From the NCBI GenBank assembly GCA_012064385.1, contig QRDG01001879.1, forward strand, positions 1 through 64,000: DNA of 64,000 nucleotides. Direction: 5' to 3'. Positions 1 to 9,594 of the stretch are shown here, piece by piece. Origin of the DNA: Puccinellia tenuiflora. Lineage: Eukaryota; Streptophyta; Magnoliopsida; Poales; Poaceae. Position 1 is the first letter of the stretch. Each line of letters begins with the position of its first letter. The translations under genes were made by a program, and so were the position numbers. Under the pieces are notes generated by a model. It had not been told where the DNA came from. It did no database searches and saw only the letters and a program-made list of their open reading frames with translations.

Positions 1-29
1 TGCATGAATTGGCAGATCTATGTGGATAC

Positions 30-325
30 CTGGTGCAGATCTTGTCAAGGACATACGCGACGTAGCGTTTGAAGCTGTCGAGGTCACGCCGGGCAGGAAA
101 GTGGCGTGCGCCATAGAGATACGCCATGGGACGACCGAGGCGGTCGAAGCCCTGCATGTTGACCCTCCGTTGTGCGATCTCGTCGCACACCTCTTCATCG
201 GTGATGGTACCACTGGGCTTGGCGACGCGTTTCCATGCGAGAAACTTGAGGAGCATCGACGCCGCCTTACACATGTTGTGGTCTCGGGCGCGCAGGAACC
301 GCCGTAGGGCAAAGTCGTCCTCCTC
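30..325 (-). CDS. Sec14-like / CRAL-TRIO protein, exon 2 (partial gene)
   Basis: Exon of a phosphatidylinositol-transfer-type (Sec14, CRAL-TRIO) lipid-binding protein, read on the minus strand. It follows an AG acceptor (TGTAG, 326-330) and ends at a GT donor (GTATCC, 24-29). The 98 codons are open. They begin EEDDFALRRFLRARDHN, the charged N-terminal helix of CRAL-TRIO-N proteins, continue through LLKFLAWKR and MQGFDRLGRPM (start of the lipid-binding fold), and stop at YVLDKICT. The rest of the CRAL-TRIO domain must lie left of position 1. The exon is phase 0 at its 5' end and joins exon 1 (4335-4454) in frame. Family members move or sense phosphoinositides at membranes; that role is inferred from the family. 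I see no lesion in the visible part. Confidence 0.82.
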
Positions 326-486
326 CTACACGTAAGTATTGTTATTTTCAGAAAAATGAAAGGTTTCATTATCCCGGCCCCTGCATGTATAGATAAATGG
401 TGCCGCGGCTCCTTGAAGATGATGTTTCTTGTATGATTTGAATTAAGGTCTTACCGGAAGTGGTGGTCTGACAAGGCGTGTACCAT

Positions 487-1824
487 CACTAGTAGAAAAC
501 AGGGCTTTCATCCAGGGCTTTAGTCCCGGTCTCCTTACGAACCGGGACTAATGGGAGCATTAGTCCCGGTTCGAACTGCCAGAACGCCGGCAGGATTTAG
601 TCCGGTTCGTAAGGAACATTTAGTCCCGGTTCGTGATTCGAACCGGGACTAAAGGGTTGCGCAGAGGCCGGGACAGCGCGATAACCTTTAGTCCCGGTTC
701 GTATTACAAACCGGGACTAAAGACGGACCTTTAGTCCAGGTTAGAGATACAATCCGGGACTAAAGTTTTTTTAATTTATTTGGAAAACTTTCAAATTCCA
801 TGCCGATGTCGACGAAGCGGTGACGTCTTAGTCCCGGTGCGTATCACAAACCGGGACTAAAGATATTTTTTAGTCCCGGTTGGAGATATCAACCGGGACT
901 AAAGGTTTTTTTTTATTTTGCAGAAAATTCAAATCCAAATTTAAGTTTTTTGTCGGAAATTCTAATATGTTTTGGACATATCACAAACCGGAACTAAAGT
1001 TATTTTTAGTCCCGGCCAACCGGGACTAAGGTTTTTATTTTTTCCGGAAATTCAAATTTAAGTTTCTTGCCGGAAATTCAAATTATTTTTATTTTTTATT
1101 TTTTAATTAATAATTTATTTCTGCATATAGATTAGTATTAATTAATATTGTTGTTTATGTTAATATAGGTTTGGAATTCAAAAAATAATAGCATGTGCCA
1201 TCGTGCAGGAAGATTTAAGTTTTTGTCAGAAATTCAAATTATTTTATTTTTTGGAATTAATAATTGATTTCTGTATAAAGATTAGTATTACTTCATTATT
1301 GTTGTTTATGTTAATATAGATTTGGAATTCAAAAAATAATATCATGTCTCGTCAAAGTGTAAGGGATAATAATATTGATAGCGTAATATTATTAAGATGT
1401 ACTCAATGCAATTATGGAAGCTAGTTGGGAAGGAACTCAAAAGTTAAACGTGCTGGGGGTGAAGCAGTGTGAGGATGCCGATCGGGAAGTTTGTCTAGAA
1501 TTGTGAGGATGGGTGGAGAAGTGTGGAGCAGTGTGAAAATTCGGGTGGTGATTCGAAATGAAACTGACAAATAATTTAAAGATTCAAAAAAATCAAAAAA
1601 AAAATTTCAAAAAAAAAAATCGAAAAAATATGACTTTTAGTCCCGGTTGGTAACACCAACCGGGACTAAAAGGTCCTCCAACCCAGCTCCCAATCGCGCC
1701 CACGTGGAGGGTCCTTTAGTCCCGGTTCGTAACAAACCGGGACTAAAAGGCGGGGAGCCTTTAGTCCCGACCCTTTAGTCCCGGTTGGAAAACCGGTTTG
1801 GATAAGATGTTTTTTCTACTAGTG
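487..1824. mobile_element. Non-autonomous CACTA transposon, complete
   Basis: Begins CACTAGTAGAAAA and ends with the inverted copy TTTTTCTACTAGTG, flanked by the 3-bp duplication CAT (484-486 and 1825-1827), as expected for the CACTA (En/Spm) superfamily. Both subterminal regions are filled with about twenty direct and inverted copies of TTTAGTCCCGGTT, many as back-to-back hairpins. The AT-rich middle has no ORF of note, so it must be moved in trans by a relative's transposase. It sits inside intron 1 of the Sec14-like gene. A truncated relative with transposase remnants lies at 31433-32937. Confidence 0.85.
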
Positions 1825-2240
1825 CATGAGATGTTGAGGTTGTAGAAAATGTATGCTAGGCCATTTTATTTACAGCACGAGCTATGCGTGGTCATTGATT
1901 CTGATCTGCAACCCATCTATGCTGTTGTGTTGTGGTCGAGACTAAGGCAGAGTAGGTCCGTATTGACTGTACGTTGGCACGTGTGTAGCTGGGCAGCTAG
2001 CTGCTCGACGCTCTCTTTCTGCTGGGCCCAGTAACCGCTAACTACCGCTTGTGGACGTACTACCTGGAGACGTACTGTCCCAAACAAAATGAGAAGAGCG
2101 TGTCCATCACCATCAACGCCAATCATGTATTCGTAGCCTGGAAGATAGCACACCAACTAAATTACCCCTCTAGTTAGTTTTGATTTCGTCGTTTTATCTG
2201 GTCTCCAGACCATTATGTGTCTCCCAATGTGAATAGTTTA

Positions 2241-4126
2241 CTAGCAAATATGCCCATGCGTTGCAACGGAAAATAAAAAAATCTATGCATAAACATTGTT
2301 TCCTGGTTGATTATACCACTGGTGTCGACCGCGTGGAGCTGCTGACGTGTGTGAGCATAGCCACCATGACAGCGAGCTCTCGTAGCTTATGTAGGTAGAG
2401 TTCGTGCCGCCAATCGTCTACCTGACGCCATGATTCTCACCTCGTGGCCACTCTAGAGACAACAGGGAGACGAGCCTATCTTCCCACGATGGTTTCGTGA
2501 AGCCGGGAGACCACGAGGGAGAGAATGACTATTTCCACGTTAAAGATTGTGATCTATGCTAGACGGTTAATACAATTATTATATTATAGCAAATATGTCC
2601 GTATGTTGCAACGGAGTAAAAACATACATGCGACTATATCCTTGCTCTATCTCTCTCTTCCTAAGATAACAAGGTTAGAATAGAGGTGAATATTTTACCA
2701 ACTTTTATAATTATGAAAACATATCTAACAAGCAGATTCTTTCACATTCTTCTCAAGCATACAAACATCAAAAAAATTGTTGCAAGAGAAAACATTAGTT
2801 GCAACTTATAATTGGCTAAAAAATATGAACCTACTAATTATGATAAAGCATGTTCACATAATTATGCAATTGTTTTCGTTTTCACTGAAATATAATACAG
2901 ATCGAAGATCATCATCATTGTTGAAGAATACATGATTGAGCATCGATGGATCAGAGTATTGATAAGTTGCAAAAAGATGTAGCCCTCACGGAAGCATCTT
3001 AGTCTACAGGCGTAGGTCCAGTACCATCTGCATCACTGAAAGTCAGAGCTAATGTGCTTCATTGCTCTCTAGAGTTGTCTGATATTGAAATTCATTCTGT
3101 CTAGCTTCTAGAATCTGTACCAAGAAACAAAACAAAGGATATTAGAAGTTTATGTATTGTGACATCATGAACAAATTAAGCAGCGACCATCAGCCAATAT
3201 ATCTATTTCACAAACAATGCATATGAGCGCTAAAATACCTAAACTACTCCTATGCCTTCGTTTAAACTTCAGAAGTCAGTCTCGTTGTGAAAAATAATGT
3301 TCCAACACTTGTAGAGCCCTGTTAGGCAAACATCAGTAGCAAATCAATATTAACTTCATGGAATCCAAGAATAGTCCGAGATCTGTCCTTGTAGCCAGTA
3401 GAGAAGCAGAGTGACGCACTCACCGGCGTCTACTTACAAGGAGATCTCACTTAGAAATTCGTATTTGGGGATGCGGCTTGGAGGAAGCCAGGACCGCGGA
3501 TCTGTTTTTTGAGTCTCGATCTGAAGGCAAGGATTGGTCCCGGGCAGCTGGGTTGACACGGTGGCTCCCGTTGACCTTGCCGCCTGATTCCCCACCGAAA
3601 TCGTGTACTCTACATGCGCAATTCATGCCGGGGTCACTGGGTTCGATCTGGGAGAGGTCGAGCTGAGCTGCCCATCCACGCCCGTGAGGTCGGATTTTCC
3701 TACGTAGAGCCGGAGCTGCATGTCCCAATCCGAGTGGGGGCTGGTCCTTCGCGCCTGACCTCCACCTATCGCCATGGTCGACGACGCGACGTATAAGATC
3801 CACAATGGGCGATCCTCGCACCGGCGGTAGAGAAGCTGCCCCACCGGGTGGAGCCGGCGCTCCATGTCGCCGCCGACGTCAGGAAACATCCTCGCGGCCG
3901 CCGTATTGGCCGCCCCTCGTCCTCCTCGGCGAAGGATTAGGACGGAGTCGGAGAAAACGTGCGAGCTGCGGGAGGGGACGGTCTACGAGACAGAAACAAA
4001 AGATGCGAAGCGTTTTTTTCTACCTACCGGTGGTAGTGTCCGTAATTATGGTAAAAAATAAGGGTAATACGAAAGTTGGACGAAAAATTTGGGAGAAGCA
4101 ACTCTTCCTTTATTATTAGGTAAAGA
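2241..4126 (-). mobile_element. Helitron, non-autonomous
   Basis: On the minus strand the element starts TCTTTACCTAATAATAAAGG (from 4126) and ends GCATATTTGCTAG (at 2241). It is flanked by A on the 5' side and T on the 3' side, matching Helitron rules (5' TC, 3' CTAG, insertion into AT, no target duplication). The CCGTTGCAACG motif close to the CTAG end is one I know from grass Helitrons. No Rep/helicase ORF is present. The GC-rich part (about 3440-4000) holds open frames without recognisable domains and could be captured host sequence. A second, degenerate copy of the 3' terminal motif lies inside at 2584-2612. Superfamily assignment is from end structure only. Confidence 0.6.
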
Positions 4127-4334
4127 TACTGTACTTTTTTCTGAATACTGCAGACTTTGATTGTGCATAATGGTACAGACTATCTCACAGATAATAGTTG
4201 GTTAATCGGCGTGCGATAAGTCTGTTGATCGAGCTGCCCAATAAACTACAGTAGCTAGGTGGGTGTGATATATTTGGTCACGGTTGTCGAGTGCAGGGAG
4301 GCAAGTCAAGCCAGGCAGAGGGGATCGTCGATAC

Positions 4335-4454
4335 CTTGGCTGCAGGGTCCTGGGCCTCGACGAAGGCCCTCAGCTCCGCCACCTTCTTCCACTCCGCCGC
4401 ATCGCCGTCGCCACCATGGCCATTGCGCTTCGCCTGCTCGCCACCGCAATCCAT
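4335..4454 (-). CDS. Sec14-like / CRAL-TRIO protein, exon 1
   Basis: First exon of the gene continued at 30-325. The ATG (4454-4452) opens a 40-codon reading frame, MDCGGEQAKRN... to FVEAQDPAAK, ending exactly at a GT donor (AAG followed by GTATCG, 4334-4329). Joined in phase 0 to exon 2 it gives the arrangement usual for plant Sec14-like proteins: a short acidic or glycine-rich leader, then a helix of the type KKVAELRAFVEAQDPAAK, then EEDDFALRRFLRARD. GC content is high, as in many grass first exons. A TATA-like box lies about 100 bp upstream. The exon is too short to stand out alone; the splice sites and the in-frame join to exon 2 support it. Transcript evidence would settle the start. Confidence 0.72.
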
Positions 4455-5258
4455 GTCGGTCTCTCCTCCTCTACCAATTAATATTTCTCGATCTCTTTAG
4501 TTCAGCTCCGAGGGAAGCAACGGTGGCCGGAGAGTGGCCGGGTGGAGGCTTCTATTTTATAGCAGCAGGGCTGAGACTGAGACGGGGCTGGAGGTTGAGC
4601 TGTCGTGGGTGCAAAGAGTGTGAGGGGTTTCCTACCGCTCGCCAACTAATTTATATGGCAGTATCTGTATGGCACTGAAGTGGACACACACCAGTTTCTC
4701 TTCAACGCCCATGTCGTTAGATATATATATAGTCCCCGGGCAGCAAAGATTGTTCATTGTTGTACGTAGTACTAGTAATCCATGTCTCTGCACGATATTA
4801 TTTTCAGGAAAGCCAGAAGTAACTCTTACCTCTCCATCGATTGAATCCCGCAAAACACATATTAATAAAGTGTCACGTATTGAGTCTTTTAGGTAACAAA
4901 ACATAAAAGATTACAGCAGCAAAAGCCCCAAAATAGAGAGAGAGGGCACGCGAGGGGGTGGATAGGGGCATTAGAAGTCCGAGACGATAGTTGGTGGGGA
5001 GTATCAAGTTGGTTGTGTCGAGAAGAACAAAGTATCTTGAAAAAATATTTCTAGCCATTTGATATGTGTCGTGCTGGCCATTGGTTGCAACTGACCAAGA
5101 ATTTCGGATCAGCAACTAGTCGCTCCCTAACTTAAATCATTGTGCAGGTTTGGACCGCTGGGTATATACAGTGGTACTGGGAACTATTAGCTCAGACACC
5201 CCCTAGACGAATATTAACTCAATGAATTTGGGTAGCTATTTCTACCGAGCATGTTAAA
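4455..5258. other. 5' flank of the Sec14-like gene, no gene seen
   Basis: Holds the presumed 5' UTR and core promoter of the minus-strand Sec14-like gene at 4455-4560. The rest is AT-moderate intergenic sequence with only short open frames that carry no motif. It ends at the LINE target-site duplication. Confidence 0.4.
4553..4561 (-). promoter_or_regulatory. TATA-like box of the Sec14-like gene
   Basis: On the minus strand this reads TATAAAATA. It lies about 100 bp upstream of the exon 1 ATG (4454), a normal distance for a plant core promoter with a short 5' UTR. A second AT-rich TATATATA stretch on the minus strand near 4719-4733 is a weaker alternative. Confidence 0.45.
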
Positions 5259-5268
5259 TGATGGAACC

Positions 5269-6986
5269 GTATTTTATTTTTGGAGCATGACCTTGATAAG
5301 GCTATGAACATTGAACTAATATTGTCAATGTTTGAGCAACTGCTTGGATTTAAAATAAACTTTCATAAGAGCGAGATATTTTGTGTTGGAAAGGCCAGGG
5401 ACTTTCAGGAGGAGTATAGACATATTTTCGGGTGCGAGATAGGTTCTCTTCCTTTTAAATACCTAGGTGTTCTAATTCATTATCGCAACCTTCTTAATAA
5501 AGAACGAAAACCAGTAGAGGATTATTTCGTACAGAAACTTGGTTCTTGGATAGGTGATGCTCTCATAAGGAGACCATCTTGTCCTTATCAATTAGGTTCT
5601 TACAAGCTTGTAAGTGTTTTTGTTATCTCTTTTTGAAGTGCCTAAAGGGGTTAAGACTATATGTTTATAGATCTTTTTTCTCTTGGCATAGTGACCATTT
5701 GAAAAAGAAGTACCATCTAACCAAGTGAAATATTATTTGTTGTCCCAAAGACCAACGCGGATTAGGGATTGACATACTTGATGTTAAAAGTAAGTGTTTA
5801 CTTAGAAAATGGTTGTTTAAACTATTAATAGAGCAAGGTGTATGTCAAGAGTTGTTATACAATAAGTACGTTGCGGGCTAAACTTTATCTAGAGTTGAAG
5901 TTAAGCCTACCGACACCCCTTTTTGGAAGAGAATTATGAGGGTGAAAAATGAGTTTTTTTAACATATTTCGTTCTCCCTTGGTAATGGACATGGTATTAG
6001 GTTTTTGGAAGATACTTGGTTAGGAGATAACCCTTTTATCGGTTTAGTACCCTTCACTTTGTAGCATTGCTTAGACAAAAAAAAATGTGTTCATTGCACA
6101 TTCAGTTTCGCATATCCTTAGTAGGGGACAAGTGGAGTGTGTGACTTCACATGGTTGAGAGGCTAATGACCGTTTCTCTATCAAGTGAACCGATTCTTGT
6201 ACTTAAAAACTAACACCATCAGGTGTGTTTCGGTTAAGTCTCTTTATATGGAACATATGAATGGTACTACCAGATTTTTTAGAAGAGTACTTATGAAAAT
6301 TGAAGATACCTCTAAAGATTAAGGTCTTTATGTGGTTTCTTCATAGGAAAGTATTACTAGGTAAGGACAATTTTCTAAAGCGTTGTTGGACAAGTTGTAA
6401 AAAATGTGTGTTTTGTTATTCCGACGAGTCTGGTGAGCATCTTTTTATCTCTTGTCAGCTTGCTCGCCAAATTTGAAGATTGATTTATTTTACGTTTATA
6501 CTCTCCCAACTAGTGTTACTAATCTGTTTGGTAATTGGTGGCATGGGGCAGACAAGAACACTAAAGCTAACATTCGTATAGCCATATCTGCTTTTCTTTG
6601 GGCAATTTAAAATTATTGATATGATGTTGTTTTTCACAAGGCGAGAGCTAGACAATTTTTACAGGTTATTCACCGGGTTACGGATCTATTTCTGGTCCTA
6701 CATTTTTCCAACGAACCAGTGAGAACGTTTAGATTTTTTATGTACCCGATTGATGACGTTCGTTCGGGCTATCTACAATCTGGATGGCTGACGGCACACT
6801 AGTCGACTATAATATGTGTAGTTGTCTTATATTTTTATTATTTCGGTGACTTACTCTTGTGACGATCGTTTGGGATCTTTGAAATGTAAATGCTTCAAGA
6901 AAGATTGTTACCCTAAAACTTTGCGCTGTGTGCATCATTTCAATACACTGCATCCGGGGTGAAGCACCTATTTGAAAAAAAAAACG
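5269..6986 (+). mobile_element. 5'-truncated LINE (non-LTR retrotransposon)
   Basis: Flanked by the 10-bp direct repeat TGATGGAACC (5259-5268 and 6987-6996) and ending in a ten-A tail (6975-6984), the hallmark of target-primed reverse transcription. The body starts within the reverse transcriptase region, so the 5' part (ORF1, endonuclease, most of RT) was never inserted. Distinct from the full-length LINE at 10804-18082. Confidence 0.85.
5280..6660 (+). pseudogene. LINE ORF2 remnant: RT C-terminus and zinc-finger RVT region
   Basis: The first 118 codons are open and match the end of LINE reverse transcriptase (LLGFKINFHKSEIFCVGK, then FKYLGVLIHYR, the thumb-side motif). After about 5636 the frame shifts and several in-frame stops appear, but LINE-like segments are still legible: KYHLT, CPKDQRGLGI, LLRKWLFKLL, GNGHGIRFLEDTWLGD (the region before the zf-RVT domain). 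Clearly dead. No endonuclease or YADD motif remains because of the 5' truncation. Confidence 0.75.
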
Positions 6987-6996
6987 TGATGGAACC

Positions 6997-7573
6997 AGTA
7001 CAACGAGTAGACGGCCGGCCTCTCATGTGACTATGTGAGTGGTTGCACTCTAGGTAAGCCATTGGAGTATTAGCACTGGGAATGCACTAGCTGTTAACAT
7101 TGACGTACGTTCGCTTCTTGATATTCACGAGGGCAGGTGGCCATTTGTTAGTGATCTCTTTGTCTTGGCTTACCGCGATGACAGGTAATTACCAAAACTG
7201 TTCCGTGTCCGTAGAGCTAGCACCGTTTCGTTCAGTACAGAGACCACACATATTACACGAAGAATTCCGTTTACTCGAAGAATCAACGTCAGTCACGTAC
7301 ATTGGAAGAAGACGGAGATTGTGCTTACGCACAAATCAAGGTTAGCAAAGAGGTTAATAAATTAGGTGCTGTCGTCGTCAGGCGACAGAGAGCTTGGTGG
7401 AGTTGATTTGACCGAGAGTTATGAGCAAACAGCCGCGAGATCGGGATGGATCGATGGACGACGGATCGGTGTCAGCTGATCGCGATCCCTCTTCTCATCA
7501 ATGCCAGCCACTGATGCATCGTCCGGCCGGCGACGGCGACCGTCCTACACCACAAACGCCGCCATGGCGTGTC
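6997..7573. other. Intergenic stretch between LINE and Copia element, no gene seen
   Basis: Short open frames only (for example 7100-7345 and 7421-7570), none with a domain I recognise. The Copia-type element at 7574 interrupts this sequence; its other side resumes at 9600. Confidence 0.35.
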
Positions 7574-8086
7574 TGTAGGTTCAGGTACTCTGAATCTCTC
7601 TCGGCTGCTTCACACAGCTCTCACAAGAACAGAAAGACACAAGAAATTTTGTCCTCGCACTGCCTCTCGCAGCCACGAGTTTTCTTCTCTATATTCTGTT
7701 GGAAGTAAACATGATTACAACACTGATTAAATAGGATGCACACACGCACACAGCCGGAGGCCACACCCAGCACTAACCCCACGACCTGCACTAACTCACG
7801 CCACTAACACACTAGCTGCATGCACGCCTGCAGCTATAACTAACTGATGACTTCTATTCCTAAATTCTCTCTAGTAAGCACAATCAGCTAACAGATCAGA
7901 TCATGCATGCACAACAGCCTCTTGCCACCGTCGGCATCTCGCTATCAGCCGCATCTTGCCTTCTGCATCTCACGGCATCTTGCATCTCACCTTCTACATG
8001 CATACTCTGAAACTGCACTAGCTAAATGCAAGAATAAAAGGAAACTAAGACACATGCAGATAACTAAATCAAGATTAGAGCTAACA
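7574..8086 (-). repeat. 3' LTR of the Copia-type element
   Basis: 513 bp, TG...CA, nearly identical to 9082-9594. It is the downstream LTR because the element is on the minus strand. Confidence 0.9.
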
Positions 8087-8125
8087 ATTTCCCCCATAAT
8101 CTTGATTCTTCACTCGTACCCAGCT

Positions 8126-9058
8126 TCACAGAAGTGCCGGGCCATCGCTGCCGTAACCAGCGAGCAGCGCCTTCTCCTCTTTCTTCTCTGGACACTCCCA
8201 AGCAAAGTGACCAAGGTTCTGACAGCTAAAACAACGCAACTTTCTCTTGTCCCGGCTACCATTCTTCTTCTTGTTGCGCTCTCTCCACTGCTCCTCCGTG
8301 AGGAGCAGCTGATTGCCACCATGCTGCCCACCTTCTTCTTCATCAGCGTCGAGGCTCTCCTCCACAGCCACGAAGCGCCCAGTGAGCTCTTCAACGGTCA
8401 TGGTCTTGAGGTCGAGTAGCTGCTGAATGGAGTGGGCGAGCTGCCGGAACCGCTGCGGCACGACGCGCAGGAATTTCAGCACGGCCTTGTGCTCGGAGAC
8501 GCCATCTCCGAGGACCTCTAGATCGTGCATGATGCCGTTAAGGCGCATCGCGAACTGCTCCACCTTCTCGCCGTCCTTGAACCGAATATTCTCAAATTCG
8601 GTGCGGCGAGTCTGCGCCCTTGATTCGCGGACGCGCTCGGAACCCATCCTCAAGGTTTTGAGGGTGTCCCAAGCTTCCTTCGCGGTCTTCTTCACAGCCA
8701 GTGTGCGCAGCATCTCCGGCGGCACTGCTTGGAGGATGAGGCCGAGGGCCTCACGGTCGGCGTGGTAGTCGCAGACTCCCGGCTCGATCGCCACCCACCA
8801 TCCTTGCGCCTCGAGCCGCACCTGCACCACGAGCGCCCAGTCGGAGTAGTTGGTGCGGGTGAGCATCGGCACCTGCACCATGCTTGAGCTCTGCCGGACC
8901 ACGCGCTCCACGACGCGAAGCGCGCCGCCACTGCTGCCGCTGCCGTCGGTGAGCTGCGCCCTTGGTGGAGTGTATGGCTCCTCCTCCGCCATCTTCTTCT
9001 CCAGCTCCGCTGCCTTGGCTGCCTCATCTCCTGCTTGCGCCATCACCACAGGAACCAA
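8126..9058 (-). CDS. gag: Copia-type Gag protein (UBN2-like, CCHC knuckle)
   Basis: 310 codons, uninterrupted. After a charged N-terminus comes LTRTNYSDWALVVQVRLEAQ, the opening signature of Copia gag (DUF4219/UBN2), then LGLILQAVPPEML, AKEAWDTLKT and FKDGEKVEQFAMRLNGIMHD, typical of UBN2 capsid domains. The C-terminus has one CCHC zinc knuckle, CFSCQNLGHFAWEC, at about residues 276-289. Gag packages the element RNA into particles. No protease or polymerase follows, and the frame ends about 40 bp before the 3' LTR. A second in-frame ATG (9043, MAQAGDE) may be the true start. That gag stays open while pol is absent suggests a non-autonomous lineage that keeps its own Gag, not random decay. Confidence 0.88.
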   Translation of the reverse strand: MVPVVMAQAGDEAAKAAELEKKMAEEEPYTPPRAQLTDGSGSSGGALRVVERVVRQSSSMVQVPMLTRTNYSDWALVVQVRLEAQGWWVAIEPGVCDYHADREALGLILQAVPPEMLRTLAVKKTAKEAWDTLKTLRMGSERVRESRAQTRRTEFENIRFKDGEKVEQFAMRLNGIMHDLEVLGDGVSEHKAVLKFLRVVPQRFRQLAHSIQQLLDLKTMTVEELTGRFVAVEESLDADEEEGGQHGGNQLLLTEEQWRERNKKKNGSRDKRKLRCFSCQNLGHFAWECPEKKEEKALLAGYGSDGPALL

Positions 9059-9068
9059 GAGCGGAAGG

Positions 9069-9080
9069 CTCTGATACCAA
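9069..9080 (-). other. Primer-binding site of the Copia-type element
   Basis: Minus strand reads TGGTATCAGAGC, complementary to the 3' end of initiator Met-tRNA, immediately inside the 5' LTR. The matching polypurine tract (GGGGGAAAT on the minus strand) lies next to the other LTR at about 8087-8095. Confidence 0.85.
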
Positions 9081-9081
9081 A

Positions 9082-9594
9082 TGTAGGTTCAGCTACTCTG
9101 AATCTCTCTCGGCTGCTTCACACAGCTCTCACAAGAACAGAAAGACACAAGAAATTTTGGCCTCGCACTGCCTCTCGCAGCCACGAGTTTTCTTCTCTAT
9201 ATTCTGTTGGAAGTAAACATGATTACAACACTGATTAAATAGGATGCACACACGCACACAGCCGGAGGCCACACCCAGCACTAACCCCACGACCTGCACT
9301 AACTCACGCCACTAACACACTAGCTGCATGCACGCCTGCAGCTATAACTAACTGATGACTTCTATTCCTAAATTCTCTCTAGGAAGCACAAGCAGCTAAC
9401 AGATCAGATCATGCATGCACAGCAGCCTCTTGCCACCGTCGGCATCTCGCTATCAGCCGCATCTCGCCTTCTGCATCTCACGGCATCTTGCATCTCACCT
9501 TCTACATGCATACTCTGAAACTGCACTAGCTAAATGCAAGAATAAAAGGAAACTAAGACACATGCAGATAACTAAATCAAGATTAGAGCTAACA
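9082..9594 (-). repeat. 5' LTR of the Copia-type element
   Basis: 513 bp, TG...CA, adjacent to the Met-tRNA-type primer-binding site; upstream LTR in the minus-strand orientation. Confidence 0.9.

Larger units (their letters stand above)
326..4334 (-). other. Intron 1 of the Sec14-like gene, enlarged by transposons
   Basis: A 4009-bp intron between the GT donor after exon 1 and the AG acceptor before exon 2. About 3.2 kb of it is transposon: a CACTA element (487-1824) and a Helitron (2241-4126). The remaining native-looking pieces are 326-486, 1825-2240 and 4127-4334. I see no coding exon in those pieces; short open frames there have no recognisable motifs. Confidence 0.6.
7574..9594 (-). 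mobile_element. Complete gag-only Copia-type LTR retrotransposon
   Basis: Two 513-bp LTRs (7574-8086 and 9082-9594), each TG...CA (TGTAGGTTCAG ... GCTAACA on the plus strand), are flanked by the 5-bp duplication GTGTC (7569-7573 and 9595-9599). The element reads on the minus strand: primer-binding site next to the 9082 LTR, gag ORF, then a purine tract beside the 7574 LTR. Only about 1 kb of interior is present, with gag but no protease, integrase or RT, so it needs an autonomous partner. The LTRs differ at about six positions by eye, which implies a recent insertion. Confidence 0.92.

Noticed and set aside
1849..2156. Possible small exon on the minus strand in intron 1 (GYEYMIGVDGDGHALLILFG)
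   Set aside because: Not needed for the in-phase join of exons 1 and 2, no supporting family match; kept as intron.
7907..8419. 170-codon plus-strand frame
   Set aside because: Runs from the LTR into the antisense of the Copia gag; no motif.
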